33,929 bases of DNA. Source: a bacterium. GTDB taxonomy: Bacteria; Patescibacteriota; Andersenbacteria; UBA10190. Made by a program: the position numbers and the translations under genes. Below are positions 14,633 to 21,594 of this stretch, piece after piece. The stretch lies in the NCBI GenBank assembly GCA_027624555.1, contig JAQBWN010000006.1, positions 1 to 33,929 of the forward strand, written 5' to 3'. The notes under the pieces are model-generated. The model made no database searches and had not been told where the DNA came from. It was given only the letters and a program-made list of their open reading frames with translations. Every line of letters starts with the position of its first letter. Positions within the stretch are counted from its first letter, which is position 1.

Positions 14633-15670
14633 ATGGGCATTGCAAAAGTAACCTTTATTCCACATTCCAAAAATAATCATTGGCCGCTTGCGCTTCGACA
14701 TCGCAGCCTCGTATACGTTTCATCGTTTCTCATACTGGCAAAAATCGTTGCAGTGAGCGCAATTGCGCTTACGCCAAATTTGGCAGAACTTTCCACAATT
14801 ACAGAAGCGAGCATTATCATGCTTACAAATAACAAGCGTACAGAAGCGGGACTTCCTCCGCTTGCAACAAGTAGCGCGCTTTCGCAAGCTGCAAAATTAA
14901 AAGGTGAAGATATGTTAAAGCAACAATATTTCGCACATATTTCGCCAAGCGGCATAACTCCGTGGTTTTGGATGAAGAAAACAAATTATTTATACCAAAT
15001 TGCAGGAGAAAATTTGGCAATCGATTTTTTGGATGCGCAGGACGTTGTTTCAGCCTGGCTTGCAAGCCCTACACACAAAGACAACATGCTCCATAAAGAA
15101 TATACAGAAACGGGAATGGCTGTAGTAAGTGGAGACTTTCAAGGAGGAACATCCGTAATTATTGTTCATCTGTTTGGAAAACCGCTTGTTGCAGCTGCGC
15201 AAGAGACGGCGCCAAAGCCAGTACCAGAACAAAAACCGAAACAGCTTCCCGCTCAAAAACCTGTCGCTGTGCCAACTGTGGTGCCCGTGGTTTTGCCTGT
15301 AATCCCAGATCCTGCGCCGTCGCCGCCGCCTGTAAATATTCTTGCTCTTTCGCCTGCATTCGACCAGCAGCAAGTGGCGCTTGTTACCCCATCAAGTACA
15401 TGGCAACTATTCTCTTCGCGGTCTCCGCTAGCAATAAACACACAAGTTATTCGCGTGCTTCCCTCGTTTAGTATCAGAGAAGACGCAGCAGCAAAGAGTT
15501 TTTCGGCCGCTATTGTGTACGCGACAAGAACAACGACTTCGCTCGTTTTAGTTACAGTCACGTGCTTACTATTTCTTGCTATTATCGTCCGTATTCGAAC
15601 ACAACACCCTGCACTCATTCTCCATGCCTCTATGGTAGTTTTTCTTGCAGCCACCATGCTACTTTGGTAG
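14633..15670 (+). CDS. CAP/SCP-domain membrane protein
   Basis: 345 aa. A membrane helix (about 28-46) precedes a CAP (SCP/PR1) domain at about 60-185 with FAHISPSG, the AGENLA motif, AWLASPTHKDNML and TGMAVV. Then comes a Pro-rich linker (KPVPEQKPKQLPAQKP) and two C-terminal hydrophobic segments (VLVTVTCLLFLAIIV; ALILHASMVVFLAATMLLW). CAP proteins of this type are surface proteins of unknown biochemical role. A sortase gene follows after 40 nt. The GTG at 14627 is an alternative start. Confidence 0.8.
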   Translation: MGIAKVTFIPHSKNNHWPLALRHRSLVYVSSFLILAKIVAVSAIALTPNLAELSTITEASIIMLTNNKRTEAGLPPLATSSALSQAAKLKGEDMLKQQYFAHISPSGITPWFWMKKTNYLYQIAGENLAIDFLDAQDVVSAWLASPTHKDNMLHKEYTETGMAVVSGDFQGGTSVIIVHLFGKPLVAAAQETAPKPVPEQKPKQLPAQKPVAVPTVVPVVLPVIPDPAPSPPPVNILALSPAFDQQQVALVTPSSTWQLFSSRSPLAINTQVIRVLPSFSIREDAAAKSFSAAIVYATRTTTSLVLVTVTCLLFLAIIVRIRTQHPALILHASMVVFLAATMLLW

Positions 15671-15673
15671 CTA

Positions 15674-15702
15674 TTGACATTTCTAGACAATAGGATTATA
15701 AT
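15674..15702 (+). promoter_or_regulatory. Perfect consensus sigma70 promoter of the sortase gene
   Basis: TTGACA (15674-15679), 17-nt spacer, TATAAT (15697-15702). The ATG is 8 nt further on, so the transcript should be leaderless or have a leader of a few bases. Confidence 0.8.
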
Positions 15703-15710
15703 AGTAGGTT

Positions 15711-16427
15711 ATGAAAAATCCCTACATCCTACTTGCAAGCGCATTCCTGTTTGCATTGCTTTTCTTTGGGAGTATTACGATGCTTGTTATTACGTTTGCG
15801 CCTCTCGTATCAACGCTTGTTGCACCCCTTTCAATGCCCAAATCAAGTAAAATTGCGCAATTGCCGTTAAGTGCAGGCCGCTTAGAGCCTTTTTCAACAC
15901 CTTTGCCCGATATAGTGGTAAACCCATATCCTAAAGAAGTGCTAACTAACCCTGCGCCTACTCCCGCAGAAGCTCGGCAAAACTGGATTCGAATTCCTAA
16001 GCTCAACATTAACGTTCCTATCGCACTGAGCCCTACCATGAAAGATGCGGACGTGTTAAAAACGCTCAACACCGGCGCTGCGCTCTACCCAAATGGCGTA
16101 GCACCTGGCGCTCTTGGTAATGCTTTTATTTCTGCCCACTCAACAGGTGAGCCATGGAAAGGCAAGTATCGATTTGCATTTATTAAAGTAAATCAATTAA
16201 AAGATGGTGATGTGTTATACGTAGACTGGAAAGGCGCGCGTTATTCATACCGTATCACAAGCAGTGAAGTTATAACCCCTACTCCCGACTTTCGCGTTAT
16301 TTCCGACCGCCCAAAACCAACCATTTCCCTTATGGCGTGTTGGCCGTTGTGGTCTACCAAGCAACGTATGTTAATTCATGCAGAACTAACCAGCATTACG
16401 CAGCTCACAAAACCTATTGCAGTGTAA
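15711..16427 (+). CDS. Sortase-family transpeptidase
   Basis: 238 aa. N-terminal membrane anchor (about 7-35), linker, then a sortase beta-barrel with catalytic His143 (NAFISAHS), Cys210 (SLMACWP) and Arg219 (STKQR). The Trp after the Cys and the WIRIPKLNINVPI entry are typical of class D/E-like sortases in Patescibacteria. It attaches or processes surface proteins outside the membrane. No LPxTG-like substrate is visible in the window; the adjacent CAP protein ends in a hydrophobic segment but lacks an obvious sorting motif. Confidence 0.88.
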   Translation: MKNPYILLASAFLFALLFFGSITMLVITFAPLVSTLVAPLSMPKSSKIAQLPLSAGRLEPFSTPLPDIVVNPYPKEVLTNPAPTPAEARQNWIRIPKLNINVPIALSPTMKDADVLKTLNTGAALYPNGVAPGALGNAFISAHSTGEPWKGKYRFAFIKVNQLKDGDVLYVDWKGARYSYRITSSEVITPTPDFRVISDRPKPTISLMACWPLWSTKQRMLIHAELTSITQLTKPIAV

Positions 16428-16547
16428 AAAGCTTGGGCGTACAGCGTAAGAGAAGATAAAAAATGAACGAAGCGTCTCAATAAACTGTTTATATATTTCT
16501 TGATCGTCCCGTCCTCCACGAATAGAAGCTGTGAAATAAATGTTCAT
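16386..16547 (-). pseudogene. Nucleoside 2-deoxyribosyltransferase, 5' fragment
   Basis: A 53-codon frame opens with MNIYFTASIRGGRDDQEIYK, then QFIETLRSF. This matches the N-terminal nucleotide-binding start of nucleoside 2-deoxyribosyltransferases (family: IYFAxSIRGGR). After about 29-30 codons the similarity ends and the frame runs antisense into the sortase gene to a TAG. Normal family members have about 140 residues or more, so this is a truncated remnant. It lies 4 nt after the dead toxin gene on the same strand. Confidence 0.6.
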
Positions 16548-16551
16548 AAAA

Positions 16552-16812
16552 TTAATATACTTGGTTATGCGTACCTATTCTAAGTAAAGTAACCCGACTA
16601 TAACCATCTACTTCTTTAAATACAATTCTCACATTACCGGTTACGGAAATTGAACGCTGCCCCTGAAATTCCCCATGCAATGCATGGTTTTTTAAAGTTG
16701 GACTATGTGGTGATACAGAAAACGATTTTATTGTCTTTTTTGCCTTTATTTACATCGGATGAGGTAATTTCCTAAATTGCTTGAGAAAATATTTAGCGTA
16801 TCGAATCTCCAT
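16552..16812 (-). pseudogene. YafQ/RelE-family toxin gene with nonsense codon 21
   Basis: The minus frame from the ATG at 16812 reads MEIRYAKYFLKQFRKLPHPM, then TAA (16750-16752), then continues open: IKAKKTIKSFSVSPHSPTLK, NHALHGEFQGQRSISVTG, NVRIVFKEVDGYSRVTLLRI, GTHNQVY, stop. Apart from the TAA the alignment to YafQ-type mRNA interferases is full length (about 86 codons), with the usual NHAL, G.RS..VTG..RIVF and IGTH..VY blocks. One C-to-T change (CAA to TAA) would explain the stop. It lies 10 nt after the DinJ-like antitoxin gene, the normal operon order. Confidence 0.8.
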
Positions 16813-16822
16813 ACTGCATCCA

Positions 16823-17092
16823 CTACTTCAACTCCTTCAACATCTCGTCTACGGACATATATTCACTTACGTTTACCCCCCTATCCGCATCTTCTGACGC
16901 TTGTAAAATTTCACGTTCTTCTTCAACCGTAAGCCCATTCTCAGTATACAAAGGAAACGGAATACCATTCTTCATCGTAACTTGCTTTAAATACGCCTTA
17001 ATAGCAGTGCTCATATCAATGCCAAGCTTATTGAACACTTTTTGAGCCGACTTCTTTGTTTTCTCATCAATTCGTATTTGTATAGTAGTCAT
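16823..17092 (-). CDS. DinJ/RelB-family antitoxin
   Basis: 89 aa from the ATG at 17092. The N-terminal ribbon-helix-helix (TTIQIRIDEKTKKSAQKVFN, then KLGIDMSTAIKAYLKQV) binds DNA; the C-terminal segment (IPFPLYTENG, then LTVEEEREILQASEDADRG) would wrap the toxin. The gene is intact although its partner toxin is not. Its C-terminal coding DNA is duplicated in the methyltransferase gene at 18872-18923. The in-frame GTG at 17110 lies upstream of the -10 box and is rejected. Confidence 0.85.
   Translation of the reverse strand: MTTIQIRIDEKTKKSAQKVFNKLGIDMSTAIKAYLKQVTMKNGIPFPLYTENGLTVEEEREILQASEDADRGVNVSEYMSVDEMLKELK
16907..16958. repeat. 52-bp direct repeat, copy 1 (antitoxin tail)
   Basis: Identical in 50 of 52 positions to 18872-18923. 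Both encode the FPL(Y/H)TENGLTVEEEREIL segment. This marks the recombination patch behind the methyltransferase-antitoxin fusion. Confidence 0.85.
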
Positions 17093-17098
17093 ATAAGC

Positions 17099-17127
17099 AG
17101 TATAGCGCACTGTAATGACAATGTCAA
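17099..17127 (-). promoter_or_regulatory. Strong promoter of the antitoxin gene
   Basis: Minus strand TTGACA (17122-17127), 17-nt spacer, TATACT (17099-17104). The ATG is only 6 nt downstream, so transcription should start at or next to it (leaderless). Confidence 0.75.
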
Positions 17128-17134
17128 TACAAAT

Positions 17135-18313
17135 CTAAGTCCTGTCACTAGCTTTTCTGTTTTCAACAAAGAGAAAAGTCACTAACAAGATCAGGAATAG
17201 TGTCCCACCCATAACATAGAACCCCGCTTTGTAAGAATTTTTCATAACGAACCCGATGCCAAATGTGGTCATAAAATTAAACAACATTACAGTCTGTCCT
17301 TTTATGGATAGAGTGGTTGCCATATAATTTTTATCTTTTATGTAATATTTGCTTAAATACCCATTTATAAATCAGCTCCTGCCTACTTCGTAACCGCCTA
17401 CTATAATGAGGATAAGAGTAATAATGTAAAAATTATCAAGGAAACTTATCAGTACAAAACTTGATGAAAAAAGCACAAGGTCGAACAAAAATATGCGCTT
17501 AATGTTCATCCGTTTCTCAAATTTTGTAATATTATCCCCTACAAAATATTGAGCAAGCGACCTCAGCCCAGCTATGAGCCCAACAAACGCGACTGGAAAT
17601 CCAAGTGATTCCATATAGGGATAGATATAGCTCATTTGAGCGATGGCGAAACCTGTGATCGCACTGGTAAATATAATGACCGGGTAAAAACCGCTTCCTC
17701 GTAATTCCCTCATTAGTGTCGGTATTGATTTCTTAAGTGTAGTTTTTTCTACTACAGATGGTCTTATCAACAGCGCTACAACTACTAGGCCGATGACATC
17801 CAGCATTAAACCAATATAGAGGGGAGTTTTTAAGGTAATCTGAGCTCCCAGGGGAATAAGGATAAGCAAGAATGCGCTGACCAATCTGGCGTTTGCAAAT
17901 ATTTTTGATGCTATACCAACGAAGCTTTTTTCTCGACGTAACCCAACCATAGTTTCGTGAAGAAAAGCAGTGTATGTTCCGGATTGCGCCGCAAATGAAA
18001 AGGCGGTAAAAATCGCACCCAACATGAACGAAGCCATCGAGCCACCGTGAATAAACGATAGTGCCGCTGCTATCATAGACAACTTAGAAAGCAACAACGT
18101 TTTTTTGTGTCCTATTCTGTCAGAGATATAGCCGCTTGGAATCTCGAAAAGAAACTCTGCCAAATAGCCCACTCCCATCCAGAGCCCGATTTGCTGTACG
18201 CTTGCATCTGGTATGGTAAGAAAATAAATTGTAAGAATAGGAAAATAGTATTCTCGCTGGGTTACTTCAGCAACGAATAATTTCCAAATATTTCCTTGTA
18301 AACTTTTACTCAC
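17135..18313 (-). pseudogene. MFS transporter interrupted by an in-frame TGA
   Basis: The minus frame from the GTG at 18313 encodes 313 residues of a major facilitator: the loop signature GYISDRIGHKK, helices throughout, ending GGYEVGRS. It then meets TGA (17372-17374). The same frame continues with FINGYLSKYYIKDKNY and MATTLSIKGQTVMLFNFMTT, then the last helix, to codon 392, giving the normal family length. No base is gained or lost, so one substitution disabled the gene, or the product is C-truncated by about 80 residues. TGA is a normal stop elsewhere in the window. A -10 box (TAGAAT, 18320-18325) lies 6 nt before the GTG. Confidence 0.8.
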
Positions 18314-18385
18314 AAGTTCATTCTATCACCGCAAATTCAAGCTGTCCGCAAAACCATTGTAAAACTTTATACAGTTTTGCAAGCT

Positions 18386-18718
18386 TTATAAAGTTACACT
18401 GTTGATGTCATGCACGCGCTTTTTGCTCAACACCTGAATACGTACCTCCATTTGCTTTATTATGTCGTCATTCTTTCCCAAAAGCTTCATTGCTTCTTTT
18501 AATGTTTCAAAATCTGATCGCAGTGCGCCAACCTCATCAAAAATAATTGGAATCAGTTTTATTTTTTCTTCCCATTCCATCATATGAGTTATTTTGGTAT
18601 ACATGTCCGGAATCTGCTGTGTAGCTTCAATAATAATTTGGAACTTCTCGCGCATATCCTCTAAAAGGGCGCCAAAATACATTTCTTGATCTGAACTATT
18701 TCGAATTTCCTTAGCCAT
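18386..18718 (-). CDS. Helical protein, unknown
   Basis: 110 aa, mostly alpha-helical and soluble by appearance: two amphipathic helices with heptad character (EDMREKFQIIIEATQQ; DFETLKEAMKLLGKNDDIIK) and a basic C-terminal stretch. No family recognised. A perfect TATAAT (18725-18730) ends 6 nt before the ATG, predicting a leaderless mRNA. Downstream lies a weak AAAACT/AGTTTT hairpin near 18361-18378. Confidence 0.6.
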   Translation of the reverse strand: MAKEIRNSSDQEMYFGALLEDMREKFQIIIEATQQIPDMYTKITHMMEWEEKIKLIPIIFDEVGALRSDFETLKEAMKLLGKNDDIIKQMEVRIQVLSKKRVHDINSVTL

Positions 18719-18772
18719 ATGTGAATTATAAGATATTTTTCTATTTTATGAAAGATTAACCGATAGACAAGT

Positions 18773-19537
18773 TTACGCCTCAGGTTTTTTCAAGGCTGCT
18801 AGAAACTCATCGACTGAAGAATATGGACCGCTTACATTTATTCCGCATCTTGCTTCGTCTGCGTCATGTAGAATTTCACGTTCTTCTTCAACGGTAAGCC
18901 CATTCTCAGTATGCAAAGGAAACAGATTGCCCTTCTTCCTCCCAATTACCTGAATCCAATTACTTTTCCTTTCTTCGTACACCATTTCTAGCCCAACTCT
19001 CACAAAGTGTTGCCTAAGTTCATCTATTGTAAAATAACTAAAAAATCGCTCATATTCATAGCCATAATCGTCTTCAATTTTTACTTCCTCATCAACTCCG
19101 TCTTTATCTTTTTCTTTTACTGCTATATACACGAGGCCTTCAGGGTTTAATTTTGTTACAACTTTTTGCAGAATATCCTCAATATCTTTTTTGGGAACAT
19201 GGAGCAAAACTGCTTGCATAAATATGCCATCAAAATTTTCTTTAAGATTATTAATACTATGTGCGTCCATTACTAAGAATTTTGCCGTAGGCACCTCTTC
19301 CTTTGCAATATCAATAAATCTTTCAGAAAAATCTATTCCAGTAACCTCAAAACCACTATCAGAGAGATATTTGCTTTTTGTACCTCCCCCACAACCAACA
19401 TCAAGAACGTTTCCACCTTCTTTTAAACGGGCTATAAACTCATTTGTACCTGCTTGCCACCAAGTGTCCGCCTTGTGATCTTCGTGCCAGCTTTGAGCGA
19501 TTTTATCGTATGTATTTTTTAGTTCTTTATTTTCCAT
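18773..19537 (-). CDS. Class I methyltransferase fused to a DinJ-type antitoxin tail
   Basis: 254 aa. Residues 1 to about 205 form a complete SAM-dependent methyltransferase (VLDVGCGGGTKSKYL as motif I, VTGIDFS acidic loop, FDGIFMQAVLLHV, LNPEGLVYIAV), ending WIQVIGRKK where such enzymes normally stop. Residues from about 208 (FPLHTENG, LTVEEEREILHDADE, then INVS...SVDEFLAALKK) match the toxin-binding tail of the DinJ-like antitoxin at 16823. The shared DNA (18872-18923 versus 16907-16958) is a 52-bp repeat with two mismatches. The fusion probably arose by recombination. The substrate is unknown. The ATG lies 7 nt after the tRNA-Trp 3' end. Confidence 0.8.
   Translation of the reverse strand: MENKELKNTYDKIAQSWHEDHKADTWWQAGTNEFIARLKEGGNVLDVGCGGGTKSKYLSDSGFEVTGIDFSERFIDIAKEEVPTAKFLVMDAHSINNLKENFDGIFMQAVLLHVPKKDIEDILQKVVTKLNPEGLVYIAVKEKDKDGVDEEVKIEDDYGYEYERFFSYFTIDELRQHFVRVGLEMVYEERKSNWIQVIGRKKGNLFPLHTENGLTVEEEREILHDADEARCGINVSGPYSSVDEFLAALKKPEA
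18872..18923. repeat. 52-bp direct repeat, copy 2 (methyltransferase tail)
   Basis: Counterpart of 16907-16958, with two mismatches. Upstream of it (toward the methyltransferase body) the two loci are unrelated, so the fusion joint is at about 18923-18930. Confidence 0.85.
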
Positions 19538-19544
19538 AAATTTG

Positions 19545-19615
19545 CAGGGGTGGAAGGAATCGAACCCTCGTTACAAGCTTTGGAGGCTCATGTATTACCA
19601 CTATACGACACCCCT
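19545..19615 (-). tRNA. tRNA-Trp (CCA)
   Basis: Minus strand cloverleaf: acceptor AGGGGTG/CACCCCT, D-arm GTAT...ATAC, anticodon loop CTCCAAA (CCA), T-arm GAGGG-TTCGATT-CCTTC, discriminator G. A1-U72 with G73 is the bacterial Trp identity, unlike the archaeal-type tRNA-Tyr nearby. CCA is not encoded. A TATAAT (19626-19631) lies 10 nt upstream. Confidence 0.93.
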
Positions 19616-19666
19616 ATGCGTGTTGATTATACATATATTTCGACTATCCGCCAGTCTCTCACTAAG

Positions 19667-19694
19667 AAAAACCGCACTTGGTAGTGTGGTTTTT
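19667..19694. terminator. Bidirectional terminator between rpmG and tRNA-Trp
   Basis: AAAAACCGCACT-tggt-AGTGTGGTTTTT, with an A-run on one side and a T-run on the other. Confidence 0.7.
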
Positions 19695-19697
19695 CTG

Positions 19698-19862
19698 TTA
19701 TTTCTTCGCTTTTTCTTTGTGGACGGTATGCGCTCTGCACTTTTTGCAGTATTTTGAGCGCTCCAATTTCTTACCATCCTGACGCTTTAAATTGCGGCGT
19801 GTGTGGTAATTATATGACTTGCAATCAACGCATTGCAGACGAATGAGAAAATCCTGTGACAT
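19698..19862 (-). CDS. rpmG: Ribosomal protein bL33
   Basis: 54 aa from the ATG at 19862 (upstream in-frame ATGs would add a non-homologous extension). Zinc-binding form with CVDC and CKKC pairs, YNYHTRRNLKRQDGKKLERSKYC core. Placement beside tRNA-Trp is common in bacteria. Confidence 0.93.
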   Translation of the reverse strand: MSQDFLIRLQCVDCKSYNYHTRRNLKRQDGKKLERSKYCKKCRAHTVHKEKAKK

Positions 19863-19924
19863 AGTCGATATAGTAACAGAAAGTAGAAAATACGCAAGAC
19901 GCCCACCGATTCCCCTCACCCCAT

Positions 19925-19974
19925 CCCTCTCCCCACCTGCAATACCCGCCTGTTGGCGGGTGCAAGGGAGAGGG
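19925..19974. repeat. 50-bp nested palindrome
   Basis: Outer arms CCCTCTCCC / GGGAGAGGG, inner TGCA / TGCA and ACCCGCC-tgtt-GGCGGGT. Lies between the beta-propeller-like gene and rpmG. The core equals that of the palindrome in tRNA-Glu at 1-18. Confidence 0.75.
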
Positions 19975-19980
19975 CGATAG

Positions 19981-21474
19981 TTAGTACTCCTGCTTTAAAA
20001 TCCACTGAGATACTTGTTCCTCCCATTCATACAGCCGTAGCACTTTTGGCTCTTTATTGCCTGAAGAATCTACCCTATCCCATACGCCATTTATCGTCTT
20101 ATACCTTGCCACTACCTTCCATTCCGGGTTTGCGGTGCCTACCACAGTAACCAAGATCCTCTGTTCTGCACCTGTGCTATCCGTATAGTCCACAAAGCTT
20201 GTACTCGGAATATCAGTGATTAACAAGCGAGTTGGCTTTGCGCTTGAGTTTTCCGTTATCGCCCGCGCATGCTCTTCTATAAATGCAACTATTTCACCAT
20301 CAGGAATTGTACTCGTTGCACCTGTTACTGCTTGGTCAGTGCTTTTTGTAGATTCTCTTGTCTGCACCACATATGTTATTCCTGGAAAACTTGGGACCCG
20401 AATTTCGTCTTTCAACAAGCCTGTTGCGAGTTGCAATACGTACAAATGCTTTTCACCTAATTTGGGACTTGCAACAAATGCAGTAAGCCCAGAAGAACCC
20501 GGACTATGTGCCGATTCGAACACGGCATCCATTCGGGCTATTGGCCATTCTTTTGTTGCATTTTTCATCCAAAAAGTAAGACTTGTTCCACTCTGTATTG
20601 CATACAGTAGCGCATCATGTTCCATCCATCGGACAAATACAATGTTCCCTAACACCCTTTTTGAAATAGCGGGTTCATTTCCACGAGCTACAAAAAAATC
20701 AGAAAACCCATGTGCACCATGTTCCGCAAACGCAATGCGTGACATGTCGTCGTTTATATCCATCACACCAGCGTTTACCACATCGCGATATTTATTCCAA
20801 TCTACTCCGGCAAATGCGAGCTTACCCGTACCCCCACCAAGAGAAGATATAATGAGATTAGCGCTCTTCGCTTCTTGCAAAAACCATGTAATTTGTGAAG
20901 ATGCGTTCCAACGTACTTTTGTGGCAATATCTTTCCGATATAATTTTTCAGCAATTACCTTTGCACCACCCTCCTTACTGTCATATACCCACAATTCCGT
21001 AAGACCTTTACTGTCATGAATATTATCAAGAAAATATGCGATTTTTGTACCATCGGTACTAAGTATCATTGCACGTGGCTTTACGAGCGGATTTTCTTCT
21101 GTAATAGTTTGCACATTTCCCGTATTGTCTACTTTCTCTAAAACAGTTACGGGGGTTTTATTTTTTTCATCCTCATGTTCTGCATATCGATACCAGGAAG
21201 TTCCATCAGAGAGCGGATTTACTCCAACAGACGCTGGGGGGAGTATGGGCGCACATCCACTCTCGGTACATTGCAAAATTCGGCGGTTTCCCGTAGCTTC
21301 GTCTACTTGCACAAGCAATGCGTCTACGGAAGGAATAGTCTGTGCTACCTGCTGCGTTGAAGGAAGTAACGTATCTTCCTCGGTAAAAGAATTTCCAATA
21401 AAAAACAAGGTAGTTATACCGCCCAAAAAGATCAATAAAATCCAAAAAACCACGCTCTTAAATAAGCCCAACAT
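19981..21474 (-). CDS. Membrane-anchored beta-propeller-like protein, unknown
   Basis: 497 aa from the ATG at 21474; the upstream in-frame codons belong to tRNA-Thr. An N-terminal membrane helix (VVFWILLIFLGGITTLFFIG, about residues 8-27) is followed by an exported domain with repeated beta-strand patterns typical of TolB/DPP-IV-like propellers (MILSTDGTKIAYFLDN; DDMSRIAFAEHG; VFVRWMEHDALLYAIQ). The C-terminus (RVDSSGNKEPKVLRLYEWEE) looks like a separate small domain. No catalytic motif recognised. It starts 3 nt after the tRNA-Thr 3' end, so tRNA processing would leave a leaderless mRNA. Confidence 0.65.
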   Translation of the reverse strand: MLGLFKSVVFWILLIFLGGITTLFFIGNSFTEEDTLLPSTQQVAQTIPSVDALLVQVDEATGNRRILQCTESGCAPILPPASVGVNPLSDGTSWYRYAEHEDEKNKTPVTVLEKVDNTGNVQTITEENPLVKPRAMILSTDGTKIAYFLDNIHDSKGLTELWVYDSKEGGAKVIAEKLYRKDIATKVRWNASSQITWFLQEAKSANLIISSLGGGTGKLAFAGVDWNKYRDVVNAGVMDINDDMSRIAFAEHGAHGFSDFFVARGNEPAISKRVLGNIVFVRWMEHDALLYAIQSGTSLTFWMKNATKEWPIARMDAVFESAHSPGSSGLTAFVASPKLGEKHLYVLQLATGLLKDEIRVPSFPGITYVVQTRESTKSTDQAVTGATSTIPDGEIVAFIEEHARAITENSSAKPTRLLITDIPSTSFVDYTDSTGAEQRILVTVVGTANPEWKVVARYKTINGVWDRVDSSGNKEPKVLRLYEWEEQVSQWILKQEY

Positions 21475-21477
21475 ATG

Positions 21478-21549
21478 AGCCAGCAGTGGGAATCGGACCC
21501 ACGGTCTCGTCATTACCAATGACGTGCTTTACCACTAAGCTATGCTGGC
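21478..21549 (-). tRNA. tRNA-Thr (GGU)
   Basis: Minus strand: acceptor GCCAGCA/TGCTGGC, D-arm GCTT...AAGC, anticodon stem CGTCA/TGACG with loop TTGGTAA (GGU), T-arm GTGGG-TCCGATT-CCCAC, discriminator U. The T-loop has C instead of U at position 55 (TCC for TTC), which would remove the usual pseudouridine-55. CCA is not encoded. It lies 45 nt after tyrS on the same strand. Confidence 0.92.
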
Positions 21550-21594
21550 CTACGTGTATAATAGGGTGAAGTACAGGCGTTGTACACAAAAGGG

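Noticed and set aside
17372-17374. TGA as a sense codon (Gly, as in Gracilibacteria/SR1) to explain the MFS gene
   Set aside because: Five clear genes in the window (mraZ, ftsL, manC, rpsB, prfA) end in TGA at ATGA overlaps, so TGA is a stop here.
20216-21019. 267-codon plus-strand open frame
   Set aside because: It is antisense to the membrane-anchored propeller-like gene, has no promoter or family signature, and is Cys/Ser-rich as expected of a shadow frame.
21475-21519. Start of the propeller-like protein at 21519
   Set aside because: Those codons are part of tRNA-Thr(GGU); the membrane helix begins after the ATG at 21474.
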